DNA of 30,929 nt. Origin: Gnetum montanum. Taxonomy: Eukaryota; Streptophyta; Gnetopsida; Gnetales; Gnetaceae. Shown here one piece after another: positions 1-10,140 of the stretch. Below the pieces are notes generated by a model. It saw nothing but the letters and a program-made list of their open reading frames with translations, did not search any database and was not told the origin of the DNA. The DNA lies in the NCBI GenBank assembly GCA_015680685.1, contig MNCI01029990.1:68203-99131 (forward strand). The letters run 5' to 3'. The position numbers and the translations under genes were made by a program. The first letter of the stretch is position 1; each line of letters begins with the position of its first letter.

Positions 1-182
1 AACAAGGGTCCATGATCATGAAGAGGAGAAATCAACTCACTTCGAGGAGGTGGAATACAATCACTAGATGAAATTGAGGCAAAGATAAATAAGATGATGG
101 ATTGGGTACATGAAAGATGTGGAGAATATGCCAACATTATTAGAGGAAAAACTATGCCAAATCAAGAAACAGGATAGGACAC
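1..182 (+). pseudogene. gag fragment of element C, upstream part
   Basis: Reading frame 1 carries a recognisably proteinaceous stretch (DEIEAKINKMMDWVHERC, residues from about base 64) with internal stops near the window start and one at 172-174. The frame runs up to the insertion point of element N at 183. Removing N and one target-site copy joins it to the zinc-knuckle part of gag at 9174 onwards. The start codon lies outside the window. Stops and the 9-kb insertion make it non-functional. Assignment to gag rests on position relative to the knuckle, not on a diagnostic motif in this piece. Confidence 0.5.
178..182. repeat. Target-site duplication of N, left copy (GACAC)
   Basis: Five bases directly before the 5' LTR. 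They match AACAC at 9174-9178 in 4 of 5 positions. Five bases is the usual duplication length for plant gypsy elements. Confidence 0.65.
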
Positions 183-702
183 TAAAACACCACTAATTTT
201 GGCCTAACACTTTGAAATAAGAACAACTCAAGCCCTTTCAAGCATTTGGGAGGCAAAATTTGACTAAGGCACGGAGCTCATCCCCAGCTTGTCCAAGCCA
301 TCTTTCTCACACTATCAAGCTAGCTTTCCCTCAGAATGAGCAGCTCCAACAGTTTCAAAATCAAATAAAAATTGGTCCAAATCTGAGGATGCAAGCCATC
401 CTCAAGAGCTGCTGATGTCCACTCCAAGTCTCAACATTCAGAAGTCCAAATTTTAAGCCAAACTACACAGTTTGTTTTTTGCAGGTCATGCTAGGCAATC
501 ATGCTAGGCATGACCACAACATGACCAACTTTCAAAGCTCAAAATAACATCAAAATGATTTTATTTTGAAGGGACAAGGTCCATAAATGATTTCTCTAAG
601 TTTCAGCCTCCAGAACTTTAGATTTCAGCTCCAAAAATGCTCATTTTTGCCACTGACGCCCAGGTCACGCTGGCAGCATGAGTCCAACATGACCTACTTT
701 TA

Positions 703-795
703 GAAAAATCTAGAAAATTCTAAAAAATTCTATAAAGTTCTTAGCATCAGAAAATTCCAGAAAATTTCAACTTCTAGAAAATTCCAGAAAACTCA
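703..795. promoter_or_regulatory. GAA/TTC ladder (heat-shock-element-like), 5' LTR of N
   Basis: Contains repeated GAAAATTC blocks spaced two bases apart (for example 713-720, 750-757 and 777-784), the alternating nGAAnnTTCn pattern bound by heat-shock factors. This copy is more eroded than the one at 7970-8095. It lies about 400-490 bases upstream of the TATA box. Confidence 0.4.
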
Positions 796-962
796 AGGAC
801 AAAGAAGTTTCAAGCAAGACGGGTTGAATTTTCCTTGTACATTTCATTGTAAATCTTCATTTGTTGGATAGTCAGACCCTCATGTCTAAATTAAATGTAC
901 TTTCATGGGCTTAAGTAACCCATAAATTGTAAAATGCAATGTACCTGGTTAGAATGTAGCTT

Positions 963-1110
963 GCCAACACACATCCAGCTCATGCACAACTGTCCAACAT
1001 AAATCCAACTCGTGCACAACTATCCGACACAAATCCAACTCATGCACAACTATCCAACACAAATCCAACTCTCGCCAACATGCATCCAACTTGAGCACAA
1101 TTGTCCATTG
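963..1110 (+). repeat. 30-bp tandem repeat in 5' LTR of N
   Basis: About four units of a 30-base motif built around CAACTCATGCACAACTATCC and ACACAAATC, just upstream of the TATA box. The 3' LTR has about one more unit, so the array changed length after or during insertion. Confidence 0.8.
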
Positions 1111-1193
1111 GACACATGTCACTAGATCTGCTTTCCTCTCATCTCCCAGCCATTGATTCCATTCTTGAATTTCGTGCCCGAGCCCGGCCCAAC

Positions 1194-1204
1194 CCTATAA
1201 ATAC
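1194..1204 (+). promoter_or_regulatory. TATA box of N 5' LTR
   Basis: CCTATAAATACC context about 640 bases before the LTR end, preserved identically in the 3' LTR at 8529-8541. It marks the probable U3/R boundary shortly downstream. Confidence 0.6.
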
Positions 1205-1841
1205 CCTGTCAATTCACATAAACTGAGGGCAAACAAATTGGAGAGATTGGAAATTCTAAGAGAGGAAAGAACCTGCAATCCTTGGGTGCTCGACACACCT
1301 GACTGTTAGCATCTAATCATTTCTCACGTTCATCACATCACATCATCGCATCATCACGTTACATCACCCCAGGGCTAGGCATTCGACCTACCATCTAAAC
1401 GCAGCTACGCTTTGATTGGTGCACATCTTTTCTAAGCAATACATTATTTCCATTTTTCCAACCAAACATTATTTCCATTTTTTGTTTCATGTTCTATTTT
1501 TACATTTTGTTTACATTTTTTCTTACATTCAGTTTACATTCAGTTTAGTTTACGTCTTGTTTACGCCTTATGTTTACATTTATGTCTTACGGCTCATGTT
1601 TACATTTTACGTGCATTTACACATTTTAAGACATCATTTACGATAACCCCAATGCTAGCCATAGCTTATGCTCAGGGAAGTCCTTAGTTGATTTGCGTGC
1701 AGACCATCCAAGGCACTCTACCTTCGTTTACTTTTCCAGCTTGCCCTCAGGCGAAGGTAGGATCAGCTATGGTGCCCGACAATCTTTCGGTGTCTGTTTC
1801 CCTTCCAGTCTCACACCGAAAATTTAGGTCAGTACATTTTT

Positions 1842-1860
1842 TGGCACTAGAAGGAGGGCC
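1842..1860 (+). other. Primer-binding site of element N
   Basis: TGGCACTAGAAGGAGGGCC lies five bases after the 5' LTR. It starts with TGG, as expected for complementarity to a tRNA 3' CCA end. The tRNA is not certain: it is not the tRNA-Asp type seen in A and B nor the initiator-Met type. Confidence 0.65.
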
Positions 1861-2068
1861 TGAATTTTCCATTGTTAAAACGTTAATCACACTACCTATC
1901 AAAACTCTTTCATCTTACCCTGTGAGTCTCCTATCCTTGTTGGTCACGCTGAGCTTGTCCTGTTGGTCCAGTTTGATTAGTTTGGTCACGTTGTATTTGT
2001 GTCATAATCACGCTGCAACTGCTTGCAATCCAACTCCATTCATCTAGCCCTATCTACTCACAGTTGTC

Positions 2069-4420
2069 ATGGAATCCTTCCAAATCAACCAAGTAACACT
2101 ACCAATCATTGAAACTTCGAACCTTGTGACTACTACGGAATCCATAACTGTCATAGAAAAAGTAAACCCTCAAGGCCCTACACGCCAGTTGCTTAGGATA
2201 TAGGGAAAAGACCCTACCTATGCCACTTTTACACCCGAACAGTATAATTTCATATGTGTCAAAATCCAAGCCAACCTACCTATCGACCGTATGGAAAGGG
2301 AAGCAAAATGAAATTATGAACTTATCCACAAGGGAGGTCGTGAGTTCATCCCTTCAGCATTTGACATAATCCCACTCTCTGAACACCATCATAGACTCAT
2401 ATCCCAACTTCTCATGGCTAGAATTCAAGCCTTACAGCTACCTCCCATAGAGCCTCAAGATGAAGAAGATGACTTTGCAGCCCAATCTAAACATGGAGAA
2501 TCATACCATACCGTTAGCCCCCATGCCCATACAAACCCACTGTTTCAACCGTACCTAGAAGAAAAAATATTTCCACCACCAGCTTCCTTATGGGAAGTAG
2601 CCATTCCCATCCCTATCTTCTCCAAGTCCAACATTCAAACTAATGCATCTACTTCCATCATACCATTGCAAAGACTAATGCAGGAATGACTTCTAGACCT
2701 CAAGTGATTGGAATGCCATCGGTCATACCTGCTTCCACATCCACCCATTATCTACCTCAAGTGCAAATCCAACAAACACCAACGATCACTTCACAACCTA
2801 TGATTGGGCAGTGGGTCCCACCAGCTATTCAACAAAACTCGTCTACTCACAACAGTGGTGCCTTTAGAGCCAACACAGAAATTTATCCAAAGATGGAGTG
2901 TCGCCCTGAATGAACTTCATGAACCTATTCCTGAAACATATCTGCTTACCATCCTTAAGGTAGCTGCAAATGACTTCATTAAATTGAAGCTTTATTATCT
3001 AAAACCCCGTACTTTGAGTCAAGCATTTGTACAAATTAAAGACATAGAAGAGGTTGCACAAAAAAGTAATGACCTAGCTTATGTGGCCTACAAAAACCAA
3101 AATACTCGCAAGCAAAATACAACCAAGGCAACAATAGCCACAATCACAAAAGCAACCAACTGGGGCCCAAATGCTAAGCAACCTAAAGCCCCAGCTAACA
3201 AAGCTTCCAACTTTGGCACCAACTCACCTACATTAGCAGGGGCCACCCCAAGGCCCAACTTTCAGCACAAGGATTGCTCAAAGTATACACCACTATTGAT
3301 GCAACCCTCTCAACTATTGGAGCAACTCTTGAAAGCTGAGAAAAGCCAACATAAACACGTGTCGGAGATTACCCACCAAAAACATAATAGGTACTGCGAG
3401 CTACTAAGGAACCCCACCTTAGTAGTACCAAATGAGCCTTTGGTCCCACAACATTTTAAATTGGACTAATACTTTCATTACCATCAAATGGTTGGTCACA
3501 GTACAAACAACTGTCATGCCTTGCAGGATGACCTGTAGGGAATGATAGAACAAGGCCAACTAGTGATTGACATGGCAAGTCAATCCAACACAGACGATGA
3601 CTCCTATGTCATAAACTCAATTATCATAGCTGGCAAGCCCAAACCTATGCAAAAACCTTTTGTGATCCATGTGTCTCCTATCAAGGCAAGGATTCCCCTA
3701 GCCCCCACAAACAAGACGCCTCCCTCTGTTATCAAGGTGCCACCCCAAGCATCCACAACACCCTTTGTGGTTAAGGCTCTACAGAAATCATCCACTAAGA
3801 CGTTAAACTGGCATGACGCAGCAGCAAAAAATGCTAAGTAACCTTTCTTCATAAGAGTGCCACAACGAGATGGCCCCTCACCTACCCGAAGCCCAATAGT
3901 GGGCAAAATCTCAATCCCTCCTCCTTCAAGGGTTGACCCCACTAGCAACCTGGGTAGGCCCACCAAATGGGAACACAAGAGGACAAATGAGCACCTTGCA
4001 ACTCCCATGGCTGAAGCAAAGGCCACAACTACCAAACAGCAATTGAACACTAGGGCCCCTACCCCCAAGAAAACCAAGCCTAAGTCCCCCTCCTGAGAGG
4101 TCTGTCTCTCAAGCTTCACGGAGGAAGTCAAAGCCAACACAATGGCTAATGACAAGGACTTCGTAGCTACACTAACCTAGGTAAAGCAAATGCTCAAGCA
4201 AAAGAACACAACATTTAGCTTATATGACTTGGTCAAGACCTCGCCTGCTCACTACCAAGCATTGGCCCAGGTCTTAGCCTCCATTCCTATTATGGAGGAC
4301 ATCCTTGCAAATGAGGCATCCATCCATGCAACAATGTTGCCTCCCACACCACAAGAATTGGGTTCAACAACCTTAGCCTTTCGTGATGATGCAGTTAAAG
4401 TCAACCCCAAACGAGGGTAA
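2069..4420 (+). pseudogene. gag of element N (decayed)
   Basis: Starting at the ATG at 2069, one reading frame gives gag-like protein through to the protease, broken by about ten in-frame stops (for example 2201, 2309, 2687, 3467, 3536, 3839, 4094, 4178 and 4418). Between about 2686 and 2860 the plausible protein (Gln/Ser/Thr/Pro-rich) is one frame away, so two compensating indels bracket that stretch. Visible parts: an acidic Pro-rich N-terminus; a capsid-like remnant around 2865-3090 (FIQRWSVALNELHEPIPETY, then NDFIKLKLYYLKPRTLSQAF); and a Cys/His box around 3472-3535 (YHQMVGHSTNNCHALQDDL), which in related plant gag proteins begins with a Cys where a Phe stands here. The usual capsid core is shortened. 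A Lys/Pro-rich linker (3860-4093) follows. Structural role is known for the family; this copy cannot encode a full protein. Confidence 0.75.
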
Positions 4421-5080
4421 GTCACTACAGCTCCACTATCCATTAGCATTCGTGTTGGGCAGTGCACCATTTGCAAAGTGCATGTTGACAATGGTGTAGC
4501 AACAAATGTCCTATACTCCGTCATCAACAAGCTAGGCCTAGTAGATGAAATTAGGCCAACCAAAACTACATGTCTAAAATCCTTCACTAGATCACATGTC
4601 ACAATCAAGGGTACAATCAACTTAGGCTTTGTAGTGGGAGAGCAATTCCCCACTAGCATAGATTTTACTATCACAAAGGAGATGCCAGGTTTCAACATGA
4701 TTCTAGGCAGGCCTTGGCTAGCTTAACTAAGGACCATCTCCTCTCCCATCCACCAAGAAATCCACCTTCCATACGAAGGTAGTTAAGTTATCATACATGG
4801 TGATAATGTTTCCTCTTCAACTATCCACGACATAGACATGGTGCAAGTTTTGGAAGTAGAGTTTCTTAATGGTACACCTACAACAACCAACGCAACGCTT
4901 AAGGCTAATACACCCGAATGAGTGGTTGAATCCGACAACCCCCCAAAGGACCCTAAACCTTGCATGCTCCCTAATTTATGTCTAGTTAGGAAGCAACTAC
5001 ATGACCAAGACACTCCCTTGGCTGAAAATGTGCTTGATGCTTGCCTACCTTATGCCCACCCCTTTGATATGCGTTTTTGA
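4421..5080 (+). pseudogene. Aspartic protease and C-terminal tail of element N (decayed)
   Basis: Same frame as gag, so gag and protease were one polyprotein. Protease motifs are clear: VDNGVATNVLYS (from 4484) in the position of the catalytic D-(S/T/G)-G, then KLGL, and ILGRPWLA at the end (about 4700-4723). The catalytic Asp (codon 4487-4489) remains but the residue between Asp and Gly is Asn, unusual for an active enzyme. After the stop at 4724 the frame continues with further stops at 4784 and 4919 to a stop at 5078-5080. In autonomous relatives RT would follow; here the frame simply ends at HPFDMRF and noncoding DNA begins. Confidence 0.75.
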
Positions 5081-5461
5081 CTTTTGTTTACATCACACTA
5101 GCCTTTATGTTTACATTTTTCCCACTCACTTAGATCATGCATTTTTCTTTGTTTACACATTTGTCAACTTAGTTTACACATTGCATTTTAAAAAACATCA
5201 AACATAAAAACATAAAACTACAAAAACACATGGCCCAAAAAGGCCTTAAACTAGCTTACAGCCCAGAACAACCTAAAATTATCACTTTTTGTATTGCTTT
5301 TCTTTCATTCATACATTCCAAATCTATGTACAATAGGTGTCTCGTGACGTTGTTTTCTTTCTAGTTGATTTTTTACAGGATCTTGCAGATACACAGCATG
5401 ACCATGCATGTAGCATCACACTTTACACAAGCAAGGTAAGCATCAGTCCACTATGACTATA
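5081..5461 (+). other. T-rich noncoding stretch after protease of N
   Basis: Dominated by GTTTACAT- and TTTT-rich words (5090-5190), echoing the T-rich part of the LTR, followed by an A-rich patch (5188-5235) and mixed sequence. No protein-like frame was seen. Confidence 0.6.
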
Positions 5462-6005
5462 AACTGACACAGAATAGTCCTGGCATCATGACTTAAAATT
5501 GATACCACAGAATAGTCCTGGCATCATGACTTAAAACTGATACCACAGAATAGTCTTGGCATTATGACTTAAACCTGATACAACAGAGTAGTCCTAGCAT
5601 CATGACTTAAAACTGATACCACAGAATAGTCCTGGCATCATAACTTAAAACTGATACCACAGAGTAGTTCTGGCATCATGACTTAAAACTGATACCACAG
5701 AGTAGTATTGGCATCATGACTTAAAACTGATACCACAGAGTAGTCCTGGCATCATGCCTAAAAAATAATACCACAGAGTATTCCTAGCATCATGACTTAA
5801 AACTGATACCACAGAGTAGTCCTGGCATCATGACTTAAAACTAATACCACAAAGTAGTCCTGGAATCATGACTTAAAAAAATGATACCATAGAGTAGTCT
5901 TGGCATCATGACTTAAAACTGATACCACAGAGTAGGCTTGGCATCATGAATTAAAACTAATACCACAGAGTAGTCCTGGAATCATGAATTAAAACTAATA
6001 CCACA
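5462..6005 (+). repeat. 38-bp minisatellite array in element N
   Basis: About 14 head-to-tail copies of a 38-base unit containing GATACCACAGAGTAGTCCTG followed by GCATCATGACTTAAAACT. Unit starts at 5501 and 5539 show the period directly. Copies differ by a few bases and some have 1-2 base indels. There are no unique spacers between copies. Confidence 0.93.
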
Positions 6006-6215
6006 TAGCTTTGTCCATTATGACACTAAACTGCTACATCCATCCTCCATGACATGAAACTAGCATCCAGAGTCCACTAAGACTATAAACTAGTTTGCCT
6101 CTTCATAGTCCACTATGACTATAAACTAGCAATGCATCATCCGCTACAACGCTAAACTAGCACCGTCCAAGGGATTATGACATGAAACTAACTACAACAG
6201 TCCGCTAAGACTATA
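6006..6215 (+). repeat. Degenerate extension of the 38-bp array
   Basis: Loosely repeated words of the type CTATGACTATAAACTAG and CCATGACATGAAACTAGC at irregular 25-40 base spacing. It looks like an older, diverged flank of the same array; a copy of the same word is also present at 5449-5465 on the other side. Confidence 0.6.
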
Positions 6216-6766
6216 AATTGGTGAAATCATTGAAGACCAGGCAAAACTTGAAAAGATGTGTCACTGCAATTAGCTATTCATGTTCCACAAAGACTTGTTG
6301 CATGATTCATCTCATGGGCCCTAATGAAACTGATGTTGTTCATGATTCTTTCTGCTTTGAAAATTGCACGTGGTGACTCCATCTCCTTGTTTAAAGTGTT
6401 TAGCTAACTGTTTCATTTGTGGTTTTCTTGTCTTCTTAGAGTTGTGTTTGCAGGATGACACTTCTGAGGTGTTCGTGCATAGTTGCACTTCATCATGACA
6501 ACAAGGTATCACATTTTTCCTGATGCACACGATTGGGTTAATCAATCCGTTCATAAGTACATTCCCGACTCCTAACACATTCCCTATTCCCCATCATGCT
6601 CCCTTATCCTATTCGATTACATCCCCCTTGATACATTCCACTCATCTCAAAACTCTTAATACACTGTTGCACACTGTAACTCCCTAAGCAGTCGCAATGC
6701 AAAACACAGTACACAATGCATGACATAAAATGCAAGTGCTCAAACACGAGCATAGCACTAAAAGCA
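6216..6766 (+). other. Noncoding internal region of N
   Basis: No conserved protein frame. A polypyrimidine run followed by TTTGCAG (about 6420-6453) resembles a plant 3' splice site, and Ogre-type elements are known to be spliced internally, but no matching donor was established. Confidence 0.4.
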
Positions 6767-6897
6767 AGCTCTTTCAAAAAGACCAAAGAAAAAAAGAAAA
6801 ATAAAGATAAAATAAAGCAAAAAAATAATAGAAAAGAAGAAAAAAATGAGAAAAACAAAAAAAAAAGAAAAAGAACAAAAAAGGGTCAAAGAGAAAA
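6767..6897 (+). repeat. A-rich purine stretch in N
   Basis: About 130 bases almost entirely A and G with only a few pyrimidines. It translates to Lys/Glu low-complexity in every frame, so it is not taken as coding. Element C has a shorter similar stretch at 10702-10762. Confidence 0.8.
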
Positions 6898-7382
6898 ATG
6901 CATGGAAAAGGTCTTCATGACCCCGTCAACATCACAAACCATGGATTGTTGGCTCTTCTCATACAAGCCCCACGTAAGAAGGCAATTGTTTTGAAAAATA
7001 GTTACACTCGTGTCTCAAAGAGACCATGTTGCACATCATTGCATGGCTTTGGCTATTTACAATGGGCCTCGCAAATACTCTATAAGAGTCCCGTTTCTCC
7101 AAAGAATGCACCTCCTATGTCTTAGTTCCGAGTCTGTTGAAAACCCAGCTATTGACAAGGACCAATGACATAACTTGTTCACAAGAGAGCATTCCTCTCC
7201 TACAAATTCCAACAGAAATTTTTACCCTTGACCAACTCCTGGCTTCCTTGGTTACAATTGATTCCCTTGCATCTTAAACCACATTCCCTCAATCCCATGT
7301 ACTTTTGAAAATGGTGCGATGACATCCAGCCAAGAGTTGATGGTTAATGTTTGGTACTTGGTCGTTCATGGTGTTTTGCACT
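6898..7382 (+). other. 3' noncoding region of N
   Basis: Mixed-composition sequence between the purine stretch and the polypurine tract. Short open frames exist (for example 6898-7125) but none shows a recognisable family motif. Confidence 0.4.
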
Positions 7383-7429
7383 TCTTTGTTGACGCCTCTT
7401 GAGTGGACTCCTCCAGACGTCAACAAAGA
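7383..7429. repeat. 12-bp perfect inverted repeat next to the PPT of N
   Basis: TCTTTGTTGACG at 7383-7394 is exactly complementary to CGTCAACAAAGA at 7418-7429, separated by 23 bases. The right arm runs into the polypurine tract, so the stem would sequester its first half. Confidence 0.85.
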
Positions 7430-7437
7430 GGGGCCAA
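7424..7437 (+). other. Polypurine tract of element N
   Basis: CAAAGAGGGGCCAA immediately precedes the TG of the 3' LTR at 7438. AAAGAGGGG-type tracts are typical second-strand primers of plant gypsy elements. Confidence 0.8.
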
Positions 7438-7969
7438 TGAAACACCACTAATTTTGGCCTAACACTTTCACACAAGAACAAATCAAGCCCTTTCAAGCAT
7501 TCAGGAGGCAAAATTTGACTAAGGCAGGGAGCTCATCCCCAGCTTGCCCAAGCCAGCTTGCTCACACTATCAAGCTAGCTTGCCCTCAGCGTGAGCGGCT
7601 CCAACAGTTTCAAAATCAAATAAAAAGTGGTCCAAATCTAAGGGTGCAAGCCATCCTCAAGAGTTGCTAATGTCCACTCCAAGTCTCAGCATTCAAGAGT
7701 CCAAATTTTAAGCCAAACTACACAGTTTTTTTTGTAGGTCATGCTGGACAGTCATGCTAGGCGTGACCACAGCGTGACCAACTTTCAGAGCCTTAACATA
7801 GCCTCAAAATAGCATCAAAATGGTCTAATTTTGAAGGGACAAGTCACTCTCAAGGTCCATTAATGATTTCTCTAAGTTTCAGCCTCTAGAACTTAAGATT
7901 TCAACTCCAAAAATGCTCACTGATGCCCAGGTCACACTAGCAGCGTGAGTCCAGCGTGACCTACTTTTA

Positions 7970-8095
7970 GAAAATTCCAGAAAATTCTAAAAAATTCTAG
8001 AAAATTCTTAGCATCATAAGATTTCAAAAAATTCTCAGCATCAGAAAATTTCAGAAAATTCTAGAAAATTTCAGCTTCTAGAAAATTCCAAAAAA
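7970..8095. promoter_or_regulatory. GAA/TTC ladder (heat-shock-element-like), 3' LTR of N
   Basis: From 7970 to 8007 the pattern is GAA-nn-TTC-nn repeated so that eight alternating triplets occur in perfect phase, seven of them exact (one AAA in place of GAA). Further GAAAATTC pairs follow to 8095. This is the textbook layout of a strong heat-shock element, though it could also be a simple 10-bp AT-rich repeat. Confidence 0.5.
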
Positions 8096-8268
8096 TTCAG
8101 GGACAAAGAAGTTTCAAGCAAGACGGGTCGAATTTTCCTTGTACATTTTATTGTAAATCTTCATTTGTGGGATATTCAGGCCCTCATGTCTAAATTAAAT
8201 GTACTTTCATGGGCTTGAGTAACCCATAAATTGTAAAATACAATGTACCTAGTCAAGAATGTAGCTTG

Positions 8269-8420
8269 ACAACACACATCCAACTCGTGTACAACTATTC
8301 GACACAAATACAACTCGTGCACAACTATTCGACACAAATACAACTCGTGCACAACTATCTGACACAAATCCAACTCATGCACAACTATCCAACACAAATC
8401 CAACTCTCACCAATATGCAT
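8269..8420 (+). repeat. 30-bp tandem repeat in 3' LTR of N
   Basis: Five units of the same 30-base motif as at 963-1110. Because 30 is divisible by three it appears in translation as a ten-residue repeat (QIQLVHNYST), which is not a real protein. Confidence 0.85.
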
Positions 8421-9173
8421 CCAACCCAAGCACAACTATCCATTGGACATATGTCACTAGATCTGCTTTCCTCTCACCTCCCAGCCGTTGATTCCATTCT
8501 TGAATTTCGTGCCCGAGCCCGGCCCAACCCTATAAATACCATGTCAATTCACATAAACCAGGGGCAAAATATTGGAGAGATTAGAAATTCTGAGAGAGGA
8601 TAGAACCTGCAATCCTTGGGTGCTCAGCACACCTAAATGTTGACATCCAAGAATTTCTCACATTCATCACATCACATCATCGCATCATCACGTTACATCA
8701 CCCCGGGGCTAGGCATTCGACCTGCCATCTACATGCTGCTACGCTTTGACTGATGCACATATTTTCTAAGCAATACATTATTTCTATTTCGCCAACCAAA
8801 CATTATTTCCATCTTCTGTTTCATGTTCTATTTTTACGTTTTGTTTACATTTTTTCTTACATTCAGTTTACACATTTAGTTTCATTTACGTCTTGTTTAC
8901 ACCTTACGTTTACATTTACATCTTATGGCTCATGTTTACATTTTACATGCATTTACATGTTTTAAGACATCATTTACGATAACCCCAGTGCTAGCCGTAG
9001 CTTACGCTTGGAGAAGTCCTTAGTTGATTTGCGTGTAGACCATCCAAGGCACTCTACCTTCATTTACTTTTCTAGCTTTCCCTCAGGCAAAGGCAGGGTC
9101 AGCTGTGGCTACCCGACGATCTTTCAGTGTCTGTTTCCCTTCCAACCTCACATTGATGATTTAGGTCAGTACA

Positions 9174-9178
9174 AACAC
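9174..9178. repeat. Target-site duplication of N, right copy (AACAC)
   Basis: Directly follows the 3' LTR and matches the left copy GACAC at 178-182 except for the first base. Confidence 0.6.
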
Positions 9179-10140
9179 CACAAGACAATCAAAACAAAGG
9201 GTAGAAGATAATAAGGATAAGAACTCAACTACCAATCATATGTAGCAATGTAATATTTGCTTGTATGATCACCCCAAAGGTCAATGTCCAATCTTGTCAC
9301 ATTTACATGAGCATTGGGGAGGAATGTTACATCCAGAGTTCATATTTTTATGTCCAACCATAGTGGCAAAAACCTCAATCATGGGGGAGGCCACCACCAA
9401 CTGGACCATACCCTTCGTATGTCGCAGCACCAAATGCTTATTATGTTCAACACCTTGTTTCTTCAATGGGATCAACATGCTCTACCTCATCTCATCATTA
9501 TCATTCTCTCGAGTACTATCCACCCGTGTCCCCTCCAACAAGATCACCACCTCATGTGCCTTACACTTCTTCTCAACCTCAATATTCTCATACTTCACCC
9601 CCTTCTACATCACTGCTAGCTATGCCAAAATATTTTGCACCATAGCACCAACCCACAAACGTTACTTGTGCTGCTACTATCAATAGTAGTGGAGGTCCTT
9701 CACAACATCGAAGGCGTCCCTTCTTTAGATGTGACCATCGAAAGGGACACCATAGTTCAGAAACCACTGCATCTGCCAACTCAGCACAAATCCAACATTG
9801 TTGTGCATCTTCCTCTTTGAACCCAACGCCTCATGTTACTCTATCTAGGCCACCAATCAACACTCCAACCACCATGGGGCCCAATGAATATTGCCACATG
9901 GGGAGACATGTTGATCCTTGCATACCATCTTACAGTCACAAGTACCATAGTGGGTCAACTTCTTATAAATTAACCACATCTTATAACTTTCCCCACTATG
10001 ATAACTCTAATCAAGTGTGTGAACCCCAATGGGGTAAGTATGACTAGGTCCCAATATTTTCAACATGCAAGGATCCCCACCTTCCATTTATTAATTCTAG
10101 CCATGTTCAACTATTTAGTTATGGGGGGCATCCTCCATTC
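9174..10140 (+). pseudogene. gag of element C, downstream part (decayed)
   Basis: Continuation of the gag frame after element N. A knuckle-like CNICLYDHPKGQC sits at 9249-9287 with spacing C-x2-C-x3-H-x4-C, one residue shorter than the usual retroviral CCHC box; element A has CEICHYDHPKGCC at the matching place. About 140 codons on, RRRPFFR (near 9710-9730) matches RRPFFR in A and RPFFK in B. The remainder is rich in Pro, Ser, Tyr and His (IPSYSHKYHSGSTSYK) and ends at a stop at about 10045, with protein-like sequence continuing a little beyond. Frames change at least once, near 9640. In A a protease follows PFFR within about 70 residues; here none does. Confidence 0.7.

Larger units (their letters stand above)
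183..1836 (+). repeat. 5' LTR of element N
   Basis: Aligns end to end with 7438-9173. It begins TAAAACACC (the other copy has TGAAACACC, so the terminal G was lost) and ends GGTCAGTACA. In order it holds two GGTCA/TGACC dyads (about 484-529 and 663-697), a GAA/TTC ladder (703-795), a 30-bp tandem repeat (963-1110), a TATA box near 1194, a TCA-rich run (1328-1370), and a T-rich stretch of repeated GTTTACATT-like words (1430-1640). It is about 80 bases shorter than the 3' copy, partly through one fewer 30-bp repeat unit. Confidence 0.9.
183..9173 (+). mobile_element. Element N: Tat/Ogre-like gag-protease LTR retrotransposon, inserted in element C
   Basis: Complete element of about 9.0 kb with two long LTRs (183-1836 and 7438-9173), a primer-binding site at 1842, a gag-protease region (2069-5080), a 38-bp tandem array, an A-rich purine stretch and a polypurine tract touching the 3' LTR. 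Flanking bases GACAC (178-182) and AACAC (9174-9178) look like a 5-bp target duplication with one substitution. There is no RT, RNase H or integrase in the internal region although 2.3 kb follow the protease, so the element looks non-autonomous. Gag ends in a Cys/His box and protease keeps the LGRPWL motif, both typical of plant Tat/Ogre-type gypsy elements. LTRs differ by many substitutions and small indels, so the insertion is not recent. Confidence 0.88.
7438..9173 (+). repeat. 3' LTR of element N
   Basis: Starts TGAAACACC and ends GGTCAGTACA, matching 183-1836 throughout. It has the better preserved GAA/TTC ladder (7970-8095), five units of the 30-bp repeat (8269-8420), TATA at 8529-8541, the TCA-rich run (8664-8704) and the T-rich region (8760-8960). 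It retains the LTR terminal TG that the 5' copy lost. Confidence 0.9.

Noticed and set aside
1416-1646. 76-codon frame in the N LTR (and its twin at 8753-8965)
   Set aside because: Low-complexity translation of T-rich LTR repeats; not conserved as protein between the two copies beyond DNA similarity.
3604-4155. 183-codon minus-strand frame
   Set aside because: Antisense to the gag of N, which has the family motifs.
5462-6005. CRISPR-like array
   Set aside because: Units are head-to-tail without unique spacers, and the context is a plant retrotransposon.
8266-8460. Ten-residue repeat protein
   Set aside because: It is only the 30-bp LTR tandem repeat read in frame.
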